This document shows, one piece after another, positions 1 through 8,127 of a stretch of 64,000 nt of DNA. The DNA comes from Shouchella rhizosphaerae (GTDB lineage: Bacteria; Bacillota; Bacilli; Bacillales; Bacillaceae_D). The DNA is taken from the NCBI RefSeq assembly GCF_900142675.1, contig NZ_FRBS01000006.1, forward strand, positions 124,001 to 188,000. The letters run 5' to 3'. The stretch's first letter is position 1; each line of letters begins with the position of its first letter. The position numbers and the translations under genes are program-made. The notes beneath the pieces are model-generated. The model was given only the letters and a program-made list of their open reading frames with translations. It was not told where the DNA came from and searched no databases.

Positions 1-217
1 ATATTAGAAAAAATAACCCCATAAAGAAAGCGCCATTAACATCAAAGAAAGGACCTAAAATTGCTGATTTTTCTGAACTTGCAAGTGGCCAATCATCAAT
101 AGGTCCATATGCTTGACCAGCGTGATGAGCTACGACTAATAAGATTAAAAATACTTTTATATGATCTAGGTATAGTAGTCTTGATTTTTTAGAGAAAGGT
201 TCATTTTTTAATTCCAT
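1..217 (-). CDS. Acyltransferase-3 family membrane protein, N-terminal part only
   Basis: The frame gives about 72 residues beginning MELKNEPFSKKSRLLYLDH and runs off the left edge, so the C-terminal part is missing. The start of the first membrane helix (LDHIKVFLILLVVAHHAGQAYG) resembles the N-terminus of OafA/MdoC-type acyltransferase 3 proteins, with the conserved His pair after helix 1, and a second helix (FFMGLFFL) follows at the edge. These proteins are multi-pass membrane enzymes that acylate sugars or other envelope molecules; the substrate cannot be told from this fragment. I chose the ATG at 217 because a GGGGG ribosome binding site lies 10 bases upstream and the alternative ATG at 221 meets a stop after six codons. 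It lies downstream of, and on the same strand as, the two-component genes. Confidence 0.7.
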   Translation of the reverse strand, partial: MELKNEPFSKKSRLLYLDHIKVFLILLVVAHHAGQAYGPIDDWPLASSEKSAILGPFFDVNGAFFMGLFFLI

Positions 218-300
218 TCATTTTATACCCCCATGCTCTTTATAAGTTGATACATGCCAGCTACTCACTAGCCATCGTTTAATCTGCGTATATCTACATG

Positions 301-1629
301 TCACGATGTTACCGTTCTTTTCAGAGGCAATCGAATTAGTACTTTCGATCCTTTTTCTAATCCTTCACTATGTGCACTTATCATACCGCCATGCATTTGA
401 ACAATATATTGAGCAATGGATAAACCTAATCCTGTACTTCCGGAAACTCTGCTGCGAGATTTATCTGCCTTATAGAATCGTTCAAATATATTTGGTAAGT
501 CCTCTTTAGAAATGCCAATCCCATTGTCTTGAATAGAAATCAACGCATAGTTTCCCTCGACTTCACAATTAAAAGAAATTGTACCTGAAGAAGGTGTATA
601 TTTTATACTGTTATCTAAAACAATTCTGATGACTTGCTTAATAAGTGCAAAATCGCCATCCACAAGAACTTCCTGTTTCTTTTCAAATATAAATGTATGG
701 CCTGTATTCATCACCACTGAATCTCGTATGACTTCTTCAATCAGTTCAGGCAAATGAATGGTTCTTACCTCCATCATTTGTTGTCCTGACTTTGCTAGCA
801 GCAGGAGCCTTTCAACCAATTTATTTATATACGATGCCTCTTTTTTTATAGAAGAGATGGCTTCTTGCCGGATAGCAATATCTTCTCCTCCCCATCGTTC
901 TAACAAATCAGCATATCCTTGAATGACTAATAGCGGTGTTCGAAGTTCATGGGAGGCATCGGAAACAAAACGGTCTTGTTGACGATAGGTGTCCCATATT
1001 TTATCCATTAACTCATTAAACGTTTCTGCCAAATCACGTAATTCATCATGAGATGTTTTAACATCCAATCTTACATTTAAACTGCCTGTTCTAATGAACT
1101 TGACCATCTCTTGTATAGGACGCAACATCGTTTTAATGGTCCAACCACTAATAACTAAAACAAAAACTCCAATTATAATGAATACAAATATGAGAACAAA
1201 TATAATCGCTCTAACAATCTCCCACTCTTGTTCAAGTGATTTTGAAATAGTAATCACAACGCTCTTTCCATTTAGATCGACGTTAAATTTGTTTGTAATC
1301 TTCATACTATTAATGTCACTTGATATCCCTGTTGTCTTTACTGGCTCGCTTTCAACTAACAAAACGGTTATATTCGTATTAGCTGAATAGGAGTCGATTT
1401 GATCGATTTCCCCTTTAGAAACCATACTCCTAATGACTCTTTCATGGTCTTCTAATGTCAGGGAAGCCCCTGCAATTAGGAGTCTTGAAAATGCAAAAAC
1501 AAGTACAAATCCGATCACAGTAAATAAAATAGTAAAAAGCCCTAAATTGGTTAAAATCGATTTTAATCCAATCGAAAATTTAAAGCGTTTATTTAGCCTT
1601 TCCCAGAGATTAGTTATCTTTAATGACAT
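301..1629 (-). CDS. Sensor histidine kinase (HAMP, HisKA, HATPase)
   Basis: Membrane-bound sensor kinase that would autophosphorylate on histidine and pass phosphate to the regulator encoded just upstream. Counting from a TTG six bases upstream, a first membrane helix spans about residues 29-55, an extracytoplasmic sensing loop follows to about 140, a second helix spans 142-165, then comes HAMP. The phospho-acceptor is His229 in SDASHELRTPLL. The ATP-binding domain shows an N box (DNSIKY), G1 (DNGIGIS), F box (FERFYKAD) and G2 (TGLGLS). The layout resembles ArlS/YkoH-type kinases, but the signal is unknown. I prefer the ATG at 1629 over the TTG at 1635 because the AGAGGA site lies about 7 bases before the ATG. 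The start overlaps the end of the regulator gene, so the two are translationally coupled. Confidence 0.93.
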   Translation of the reverse strand: MSLKITNLWERLNKRFKFSIGLKSILTNLGLFTILFTVIGFVLVFAFSRLLIAGASLTLEDHERVIRSMVSKGEIDQIDSYSANTNITVLLVESEPVKTTGISSDINSMKITNKFNVDLNGKSVVITISKSLEQEWEIVRAIIFVLIFVFIIIGVFVLVISGWTIKTMLRPIQEMVKFIRTGSLNVRLDVKTSHDELRDLAETFNELMDKIWDTYRQQDRFVSDASHELRTPLLVIQGYADLLERWGGEDIAIRQEAISSIKKEASYINKLVERLLLLAKSGQQMMEVRTIHLPELIEEVIRDSVVMNTGHTFIFEKKQEVLVDGDFALIKQVIRIVLDNSIKYTPSSGTISFNCEVEGNYALISIQDNGIGISKEDLPNIFERFYKADKSRSRVSGSTGLGLSIAQYIVQMHGGMISAHSEGLEKGSKVLIRLPLKRTVTS

Positions 1630-2278
1630 ATCCAATTCCTCTAATCGTTTGTATCATCCTAACGTCCATAACATCTTCCAGCTTTCGTCTAATATTCTTT
1701 ATGAACACATCTACAATATTTGTATCGCCATAATACTCATATCCCCAAACATTCTCAATGATATTTTCACGTGATAATGCAATATTACGATTTACCAATA
1801 AATAATAAAGCAATTCATATTCCTTCTTAGTAAGGCCTAATTCTTGTCCCTTAACGATTACTTGATACGTATCAGGGTTCATTGTCAGTTCTCCCCAATG
1901 AAGGCTATTGTTTGTCGTTTTTTCGCGAAAGATTACCCTAATACGAGCAAGTAATTCTTCTATAAAAAAGGGTTTTGTCATATAATCATTCGCTCCACTA
2001 TCCAACCCTGTAACTTTATCAGATACCTCTCCCTTTGCAGTAAGTAATATAACAGGGGTGGTTACTTTCGACTTCCGAAGTCTGCGTAGAACTTCGATCC
2101 CACTAATTTTAGGAAGCATCACATCCAAAAGAATCACGTCAAACTTTTCTAATAGCGCCTTAGCTAATCCGTCTTCTCCATCGTTTTCTATAATTAACTC
2201 AAATCCTTCATGTTTTAGCTCTAGTTCTAAATATCGAGCTATCGCTGCATCATCCTCAATAAGCAAAATTCTCTTCAA
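1610..2278 (-). CDS. OmpR-family response regulator
   Basis: A 222-residue DNA-binding response regulator that partners the overlapping sensor kinase. The receiver domain (about 1-118) has the acidic pair in LLIEDD, the phospho-acceptor Asp52 in LLDVMLP, and the conserved Lys102 in DYMTKPF. The C-terminal winged-helix domain (about 128-222) ends with the family's typical TIRGIGYVIK. Length and domain order are normal for OmpR/ArlR/YkoG proteins. The start is a TTG at 2278 with an AGGAG site 7 bases upstream. Targets are unknown; the truncated acyltransferase further downstream is one candidate, by position only. Confidence 0.94.
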   Translation of the reverse strand: MKRILLIEDDAAIARYLELELKHEGFELIIENDGEDGLAKALLEKFDVILLDVMLPKISGIEVLRRLRKSKVTTPVILLTAKGEVSDKVTGLDSGANDYMTKPFFIEELLARIRVIFREKTTNNSLHWGELTMNPDTYQVIVKGQELGLTKKEYELLYYLLVNRNIALSRENIIENVWGYEYYGDTNIVDVFIKNIRRKLEDVMDVRMIQTIRGIGYVIKDN

Positions 2279-2763
2279 TCAAATTCTCCTTTCAGTGACG
2301 CTTTTTGAATAATTGCCTTCTGCATGAATGTCTGATTAAGTTGCTTCAGATTTAGTCTAATATGAAAAAATGAAGCAATTAGGTAACGCTTTCTGAAGAT
2401 TTAATGAACGTTTGTATTTTTCTTTTTCATTTATAAGAAGCCGTCTTCCTTTTATGAATCTGATCACTTTTCATACCTCTCCTTATATAAACATATTTGA
2501 AGGAATACATTTGCAATAACTTCTTTGAACCTATCTTGCCGTTTTTATATTTGAATAAAAGCCTTCTGAAACGCACCAACGGCCATAACTCGCTGATATC
2601 CTATCATAAAAAGAGTAGCGCTTGTGACTTAATCAACATCTTGTAATCGTGCCAAAGTCATGGTTTTTCAATGGTGTCATTATAATTTACGTTCTTAGTA
2701 AGTAGCTTCAATCTAGTTTGATACTACCTACGATTTATACTTTACGAACGAATGAATTCTTCT
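2279..2763. other. Intergenic region, no gene seen
   Basis: This AT-rich gap lies between the response regulator and the LysR gene, both on the minus strand. I see no frame with a credible start and ribosome binding site in either direction. An imperfect stem (2698-2705 with 2725-2732, one mismatch) lies near its right end but lacks a T-run, so it is at best a weak terminator for the LysR gene. The promoter of the two-component operon should lie in its left part, but no clear -35/-10 pair stands out. Confidence 0.4.
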
Positions 2764-3657
2764 TTATTTTAGGCAGTTGTTAATATTGGATGATGCAATC
2801 TGCTTAACTATATCGATAAACTTTAAAGTAATAGGGGAGGAGTGAACTCTATGCTTATAAGCGATGCCTACCTCTCGTATATATGGAGTGCTGAAATTTT
2901 TTTGGATAAGGTTGTTAGGTGAATGAATTAATAATGAACTAGGAGTAATTGATATACCCAAATTTTCGCTAACCATTGCTAATATTACTTGATCTACAGC
3001 GATCTCATAAACGATATTTGGTTTTATATTGTTTTCAGATAGTATGCGTGCCACATCACGATCAATTTGTTTGTTAGGCATAATCCATCTTTCATTTTTT
3101 AGTTGATTAATATTTAGGTCAACTTCCTCAGCAAGTGGGTGATCTTTCGATAGGATACAGACTAAATTATCTTTAAAGGTTTGTTCAAATACAAAGCCAC
3201 TAGCATGAGGCCTTACTAAAAAACCTACATCTATTTGATCTGTCTCAAGCCATTCTTCTACCTGGTCATAGTTTCCTTCGAATAACTGTATATCTAGCTG
3301 TGGGTAGTGCTCCTCAACATAAGCTAACACCTTAGGCAAAAGAATCAGAGAAACACTTGGGAGAGTGCCTATACGCAAAACGCCTGAAATTATATTTTTA
3401 GAAGTGGAAATGGTTGTAAGCAATTGTTCATGCTGTTGCAGAATATTTACAATCTGCTCATATACGAGCTTTCCTTCATTAGTTAGATTTATATTTGATC
3501 GATTTCTTATAATTAATGTTAACTCAAATTCGTCCTCTAACTTAGAAATGGCATGACTGATTGACGATTGGGTGAGATTTAACTTTATTCCTGTTTCAGT
3601 GAAGCTTCCTGTCTCAATTAATGTTCGAAACGCTTTATATTGAGCTAATGTAGGCAT
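2764..3657 (-). CDS. LysR-family transcriptional regulator
   Basis: A 297-residue LysR-type regulator of normal length. The N-terminal winged helix-turn-helix (about 1-60) contains the family pattern SFTETGIKLNLTQSSISHAI followed by a linker helix. The rest is the periplasmic-binding-like effector domain (about 90-295), with the typical RIGTLPSVSLILLPKVL opening. The ATG at 3657 is preceded by an AAGGAGG-like site. It is divergent from the thiazoline-carboxylate-hydrolase-family gene, the usual arrangement for a LysR regulator and its target, and a near-perfect palindrome lies between them. The inducer is unknown. Confidence 0.93.
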   Translation of the reverse strand: MPTLAQYKAFRTLIETGSFTETGIKLNLTQSSISHAISKLEDEFELTLIIRNRSNINLTNEGKLVYEQIVNILQQHEQLLTTISTSKNIISGVLRIGTLPSVSLILLPKVLAYVEEHYPQLDIQLFEGNYDQVEEWLETDQIDVGFLVRPHASGFVFEQTFKDNLVCILSKDHPLAEEVDLNINQLKNERWIMPNKQIDRDVARILSENNIKPNIVYEIAVDQVILAMVSENLGISITPSSLLIHSPNNLIQKNFSTPYIREVGIAYKHRVHSSPITLKFIDIVKQIASSNINNCLK

Positions 3658-3670
3658 TTGGCTCCTCCTT

Positions 3671-3685
3671 ATGAATTTAATTCAT
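3671..3685. promoter_or_regulatory. Palindromic LysR-type operator candidate
   Basis: ATGAATT-T-AATTCAT is a perfect 15-base palindrome that fits the T-N11-A rule of LysR binding sites. It sits just upstream of the LysR gene's ribosome binding site and about 23 bases before the -35 of the divergent gene, a position suited to autorepression and activation. Binding is inferred, not shown. Confidence 0.5.
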
Positions 3686-3707
3686 ACTTATAAGCTGAAA
3701 GATTCAT

Positions 3708-3737
3708 TTGACTAATTGTTTTCACCAATTATATAAT
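3708..3737 (+). promoter_or_regulatory. Sigma-A promoter of the ATC-hydrolase-family gene
   Basis: TTGACT and TATAAT are separated by 18 bases, close to the sigma-A consensus. The -10 lies about 40 bases before the start codon of the following gene. Confidence 0.65.
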
Positions 3738-3778
3738 TAATCCCAATTAAATCAATAGGAATAAAAAGAGAGTTGATT

Positions 3779-4462
3779 ATGGTGAAGAATTTATCAATGG
3801 AAATTATAACAGCAAAAATGTTTAATGAGCTGCACGTAGCCATATTAGAAGCTTATTCTGATGAAGGATACAACCTAATAAAAAAAGGGTTAATAGCTTT
3901 TGGTTTGAAGGATGCTGAATTAATTGCTATACAAGCAACCTCAGAAGGTCAAAACCATCATTTCTTTGAGTATCTTCCACCAGTTTTAGAGGTACAAGAA
4001 AAATATGCAAGTCTAACCCCATTTGCCCGCTTTGCCAAGATGTTCGCACAAATTGCGAAACAAGTTGTTGATGAATACGGGGAAAAAGGGGAGGCAGTTA
4101 TCATGTCTGCGGTTGAACAATTTGGTAAGAAACGCGGACAAGGAATCGCGCAACGAGCTAGGTCGAATGGATTCGAAAATACAGTCGAGAATTATTTATC
4201 CCATTACGATATGGGACGTAGTGAACTATTTGAATTCGAAAGTAGCTATAAAAAAGAGGAAATTGAACAGACGTTTACAAAGTGTCCATTAGGACAACAA
4301 TGGGCTGATGATGGGACAGGTGAATATGGAATTCTCTACTGTAGAATGATCGACCCCTCTATTGCGAAGGGTTACAATAAAAATTTTGACGTCGTCCATG
4401 ACCAATACGTCTTAAAAGAAGGGCAATGCCATTTTAAATTTCAGATGAAGGAAGGGAGGTAA
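3779..4462 (+). CDS. L-2-amino-thiazoline-4-carboxylic acid hydrolase family protein
   Basis: The product is about 227 residues. Its C-terminal half carries the pattern I associate with this family: TKCPLGQQWAD, then EYGILYCRMIDPSIAKGYN, then a closing segment with LKEGQCHFKF. The founding family member hydrolyses a thiazoline on a bacterial route to L-cysteine, but most relatives are uncharacterised, so the true substrate here is open. No signal peptide is seen, so it is probably cytoplasmic. In-frame TTG (3773) and GTG (3782) codons flank the chosen ATG at 3779, which has an AGAGAG site 5-6 bases upstream. It has its own promoter and is divergent from a LysR regulator. Confidence 0.72.
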   Translation: MVKNLSMEIITAKMFNELHVAILEAYSDEGYNLIKKGLIAFGLKDAELIAIQATSEGQNHHFFEYLPPVLEVQEKYASLTPFARFAKMFAQIAKQVVDEYGEKGEAVIMSAVEQFGKKRGQGIAQRARSNGFENTVENYLSHYDMGRSELFEFESSYKKEEIEQTFTKCPLGQQWADDGTGEYGILYCRMIDPSIAKGYNKNFDVVHDQYVLKEGQCHFKFQMKEGR

Positions 4463-4473
4463 GGGGGGGCTAG

Positions 4474-4665
4474 GCAGAACTTATTAGAAGTAATTTTCTG
4501 CAAACAGTGTTTCGTAGAGACAACAATGATATTACTACCGTCAAAGATGTTAGTGGCGAGACATTAGCGATCCTCTGTCAAGATAATAGAAACAATTTTA
4601 ATATTCACCGTATCATTACCTGGATTTTACGAACGTCAGCAAACCATTCTCTAGATACTCTATAA
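4474..4665 (+). pseudogene. Open frame without a start, possible gene remnant
   Basis: A 63-codon frame opens directly after a stop codon and has no ATG, GTG or TTG start. The translation has ordinary protein-like composition (for example FRRDNNDITTVKDVSGETLA), but I do not recognise it. It could be the tail of a decayed gene or chance. Its 3' end overlaps the small minus-strand frame that follows. Confidence 0.25.
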
Positions 4666-4813
4666 GGTCATTCATGTTGAGTTGGGCTTCTGATCGTTGC
4701 ATGGATGTCGTTTCACAACCACAAAAAATCATCCACCCTTGAGTTAGCGGCTCAGGTGGATGATTCGTACCATCTGCCGATCCCCCTTGCATTTCAACCA
4801 ATTCCTGACACAT
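4616..4813 (-). CDS. Small hypothetical protein with a CGC motif
   Basis: A 65-residue frame on the minus strand starts with ATG 5-6 bases after a GGTAGGGA ribosome-binding-like site. It has no membrane segment; it contains an IFCGCETT segment and an acidic, leucine-containing C-terminal half. I do not recognise the family. It lies alone in a region with other apparent fragments, so it may be a real small gene or a remnant. Confidence 0.4.
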   Translation of the reverse strand: MCQELVEMQGGSADGTNHPPEPLTQGWMIFCGCETTSMQRSEAQLNMNDLIEYLENGLLTFVKSR

Positions 4814-5089
4814 TAGTCCCTACCTTTAATAATCCTCGTCGTTCATAACCATATATGGGTTAATAAAGGACTTCAAGTTTATGTTAAAGTAACCCTCTAT
4901 ATCATTTTTTAAGCTTTCCTCTAATTTTCCGTCAATCCCATCACTACTTTAATTTTTTTCACCTAAAATGGGAATGCTTCGTTCTTTTTTGCTCTTATAC
5001 TTCTGTCTACATTTTATAGGTTACCTTTGTCTGTTTTGAATAAAGCTTTTTCTTGAATCTTCTTTAATAAAGCTTAGTGTATCACAATC
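4814..5089. other. AT-rich non-coding stretch with a short start-less frame
   Basis: On the minus strand, just upstream of the small CGC-motif gene, a frame of about 38 codons reads DGIDGKLEESLKNDIEGYFN and ends MNDEDY-stop. It begins after a stop without a start codon. It looks like the C-terminal end of a decayed protein gene, but the family was not recognised. TAATAAAGCTT-like words repeat near 5040-5080. Nothing else is evident. Confidence 0.3.
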
Positions 5090-5090
5090 A

Positions 5091-5123
5091 GATAGTGGCT
5101 TAGCATGACCACTGTCTTTTTTT
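5091..5123 (+). terminator. Rho-independent terminator
   Basis: GATAGTGG pairs with CCACTGTC (one G-T pair) across a ten-base loop and is followed by seven Ts. No intact plus-strand gene lies directly upstream, so it may belong to the decayed region. It marks the point where composition becomes more GC-rich. Confidence 0.6.
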
Positions 5124-5246
5124 GCGCCCCAAAAAGCTAAGTTCGGAAACTGAGAGCGAGGAACCGTATTTAATAAGACCGATAGATAGCAGTTCGTTAT
5201 TCTAATGGATAAATAAGGTTTTTTTCTACCGAAAGGAGGAGGATGG

Positions 5247-8045
5247 ATGGCTGTTTGCTTTCGGAAAATGGCTGTAGCACTTGTCTGTGTTGCATTGTGT
5301 TTGCCTTTGTCAAAAAGCGAACAAGCAGTAGCAAATGGGCAACCAGATTACTTAAATGTTGTGATCACGGAAGTGACGGATGACTCCGTGACGTTGGAAT
5401 GGAACAAGCTAAAAGAGGCAGATTCCTACAAAGTCTATTGGGCCGATAAAGACACAGATTTGATGGAATATGAAGAAATCGCCGAGACGGAAGAACAGGC
5501 ATTTGTGTTTAACGGTTCGACTCATGTCAACCATTTTTTTAAAGTCGCTCCTATCAAAAACGGCGCTGAAGGAAAGCGTTCTTCCGCTGTGAAATCCCCT
5601 GTTGAAAAGCAGTTCGACGTGCAATTGGAAGCGCTTGACCGTGGCTTAGTAGCCGTTGATACAGGAGAAGGCGTTTTTTTGAGTTGGCGGCTGTTGAAGG
5701 AAGAGGCGGTCGGCTATTCTGACCATGGATTGGTCGGCACAGTTTTTAACGTTTACCGTGATGGGCAATTTCTTGAAACGGTAACCGACAGCACCAACTA
5801 TTTGGATGAGCAAGGAACGTCATCATCTAGTTATTATGTAAGCGCTGTCAATGGTGGGAAGGAAGAGGCAAGTGACGTAGTTCAGCCGTGGGAAAACGGC
5901 TATTATGACTTGCCGTTGCAAAAGCCGGAGGATGGTGTAACGCCTGCAGGAGAAGCGTACACGTACCATGCTAATGATATGAGCGTCGGCGACGTCAATG
6001 GCGATGGCCAGTATGAGTTTTTTGTAAAATGGGAACCGACAAATTCGAAAGACGTGTCGCAAAAAGGCTACACCGGACACACCTATATTGATGCCTATAC
6101 ATTGACTGGCGAGTTGCTATACCGGATAGACATTGGCAAAAACATTCGTTCCGGCGCCCATTACACGCAACTGCTTGTTTATGATTTTGATGGGGACGGC
6201 AAAGCGGAACTGATGTTCAAAACGGCACCAGGGACAAAGGTGATCACCTTTACAGAGGATGGCAAAGTTGAATCAGAAACGTATATTACGATGCCACAGG
6301 AAGACGTGGAAGCAGGGTACAGCCATGAAGACGATTACCGGATGAGTGCCGATGATTATTATGCCCATCTGGTCGAGATGTTTATCGGTTGGCATGAACA
6401 TGAAGAAGTAAAAAACGGCCATTGGCCAGAGACGCTTGAAGAGGCTTTCGGGATCGAACCGTTGTATGACTATCCTTTAAGCCGCGGAGATGCGGAGGCG
6501 TTAGCCGATTATTTTATCGATGAATACGCCCCTTCGAGAAGTGCGAACAACCAATTGCGGGATTTTGAAGGTTTTATCGTTGAAGGCCCTGAGTATTTAA
6601 CCGTGTTTGCAGGCGAGACAGGACAGGAATTACAAACAATCCATTATAAACCAGGGCGAGAAGACGATGGCCTTATGTGGGGCGACTATGCGATGAACCG
6701 GATTGAGCCAGGCAATCGTGTCGATCGCTTTTTAGCAGGGGTTGCATACTTGGATGGTGAAAAGCCTTCTGCCATTTTTGCGAGAGGCTATTACACAAGA
6801 ACAACACTTGTCGCCTATGATTGGGACGGCGAACAACTGCACGAGAGTTGGTTTGTTGACAGCGGCTGGACACCGATGGAAAACCCATTTCACGATTCGC
6901 CCCATGGCGTAGACGGAACCAATGAGGAATACGCCACCCTCACCACACAAGGGGCGCATTCATTAAGTGTTGCCGATGTTGACGGGGATGGCAAACACGA
7001 GATTGTTTATGGGGCCGCAACGATTGACGATGACGGAACGCTCCTGTATAGCTCGTTTGCTGAATTGCCTCCCGAAAGTGCAGCACCAGGTGAAATGGCT
7101 CGATTAGGCCATGGCGATGCCCTTCATGTTGCCGATATTGATCCAGACAGGCCAGGGTTGGAATCGTTTATGGTTTTTGAAGGGGCCCAGTATGCGCCGT
7201 ATGGTTTCGCGTTACGCGATGCGCGCACAGGCGATGTCCTTTACGGAGAGTATAGCGGCAGAGACACTGGCCGCGGCATGGTTGGCGATGTCATTCCTGG
7301 CGAGCGCGGCCTGGAAACGTGGGCCGTCGGCTTATACAGTGCGTCAGGCAAGCGTTTGAGCACCGAGCAGCCAGGCACAAACATGAATATTAAATGGTCC
7401 CCTGACATGACCACACAAATTGTTAATGGCGCGCTTGACGAGACACCGACGATTGATGATTGGCAACGAGGGCGTTTGTTGACAGCGGAAGGGACACGGA
7501 CAAACAACGGAACGAAAGGCAATCCGTCCCTTGTTGCTGACATATTTGGCGATTGGCGGGAAGAACTTCTCGTCCGCACAGAAGACAGCTCTGCGATTCG
7601 TATTTATATGAACACAGAACGAACAGACCGAAAACTGTACACATTGATGCATGATCCCCAATACCGAACGGGGATTGCTTGGCAAAATGTTACTTACAAC
7701 CAACCTTCTTATCCGAGCTTCTACTTTGCTTCGGATATTGATTGGGCATATGTGCCATTGTTCAATGAACACGAGGAAGACCGATTCGCCTTTTTGGAAA
7801 AAGCAACAGAAGCGTTTATTGTGGCGGGCGAAGTCCAAGGCCCACTCGTTGTCCAGCTTACCCAATCCCTGAAGCAGGCAAAGCACCACAACGAAGCAGG
7901 ACGGACGGAGCAAGCGCTCTTGTTTATCGACAAGTATACGCGCCATTTGCATAATAGGGCGAACGAACGCCACTTCTCGAAAGAAGCGAAAGAACAGCTA
8001 ATTCGCCATGCTGAAACAGTCGAGCAACAGTGGGGGCAAGGCTAA
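5247..8045 (+). CDS. Secreted rhamnogalacturonan lyase, PL11 (YesW/YesX-like), with FnIII and FIMAH domains
   Basis: A 932-residue secreted enzyme expected to cleave the rhamnose-galacturonate backbone of pectin by elimination. A signal peptide covers about residues 1-29. A fibronectin type III domain follows (about 34-115). The PL11 catalytic region (about 125-830) resembles YesW, with GKNIRSGAHYTQLLVYDFDGDG and several calcium-loop-like motifs (DVNGDGQYE at 249-257, DFDGDGKAE, DVDGDGKHE). The last 80 or so residues (VAGEVQGPLVVQLTQSLKQA onward) match the FIMAH domain of Bacillus exoenzymes. B. subtilis YesW is about 620 residues, so this protein has extra domains at both ends. ATG at 5247 follows GGAGGAGG. 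It heads a cluster with a sugar importer and arabinofuranosidase. Confidence 0.92.
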   Translation: MAVCFRKMAVALVCVALCLPLSKSEQAVANGQPDYLNVVITEVTDDSVTLEWNKLKEADSYKVYWADKDTDLMEYEEIAETEEQAFVFNGSTHVNHFFKVAPIKNGAEGKRSSAVKSPVEKQFDVQLEALDRGLVAVDTGEGVFLSWRLLKEEAVGYSDHGLVGTVFNVYRDGQFLETVTDSTNYLDEQGTSSSSYYVSAVNGGKEEASDVVQPWENGYYDLPLQKPEDGVTPAGEAYTYHANDMSVGDVNGDGQYEFFVKWEPTNSKDVSQKGYTGHTYIDAYTLTGELLYRIDIGKNIRSGAHYTQLLVYDFDGDGKAELMFKTAPGTKVITFTEDGKVESETYITMPQEDVEAGYSHEDDYRMSADDYYAHLVEMFIGWHEHEEVKNGHWPETLEEAFGIEPLYDYPLSRGDAEALADYFIDEYAPSRSANNQLRDFEGFIVEGPEYLTVFAGETGQELQTIHYKPGREDDGLMWGDYAMNRIEPGNRVDRFLAGVAYLDGEKPSAIFARGYYTRTTLVAYDWDGEQLHESWFVDSGWTPMENPFHDSPHGVDGTNEEYATLTTQGAHSLSVADVDGDGKHEIVYGAATIDDDGTLLYSSFAELPPESAAPGEMARLGHGDALHVADIDPDRPGLESFMVFEGAQYAPYGFALRDARTGDVLYGEYSGRDTGRGMVGDVIPGERGLETWAVGLYSASGKRLSTEQPGTNMNIKWSPDMTTQIVNGALDETPTIDDWQRGRLLTAEGTRTNNGTKGNPSLVADIFGDWREELLVRTEDSSAIRIYMNTERTDRKLYTLMHDPQYRTGIAWQNVTYNQPSYPSFYFASDIDWAYVPLFNEHEEDRFAFLEKATEAFIVAGEVQGPLVVQLTQSLKQAKHHNEAGRTEQALLFIDKYTRHLHNRANERHFSKEAKEQLIRHAETVEQQWGQG

Positions 8046-8127
8046 AAATAAGAAAATGATAAGCCGCGCATTTGCGAAAGCCGCGTCTGTTGAAGGACGT
8101 GAGCACAGAATAAAAGGAGGAGTTGTT

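Noticed and set aside
7344-7973. 209-codon minus-strand frame inside the rhamnogalacturonan lyase gene
   Set aside because: It is antisense to a well-supported coding frame, has no recognisable domain and shows a composition expected from a shadow frame.
8008-8127. N-terminal extension of the first binding protein
   Set aside because: It would overlap the lyase gene and hide the signal peptide; the GTG at 8128 has a perfect ribosome binding site.
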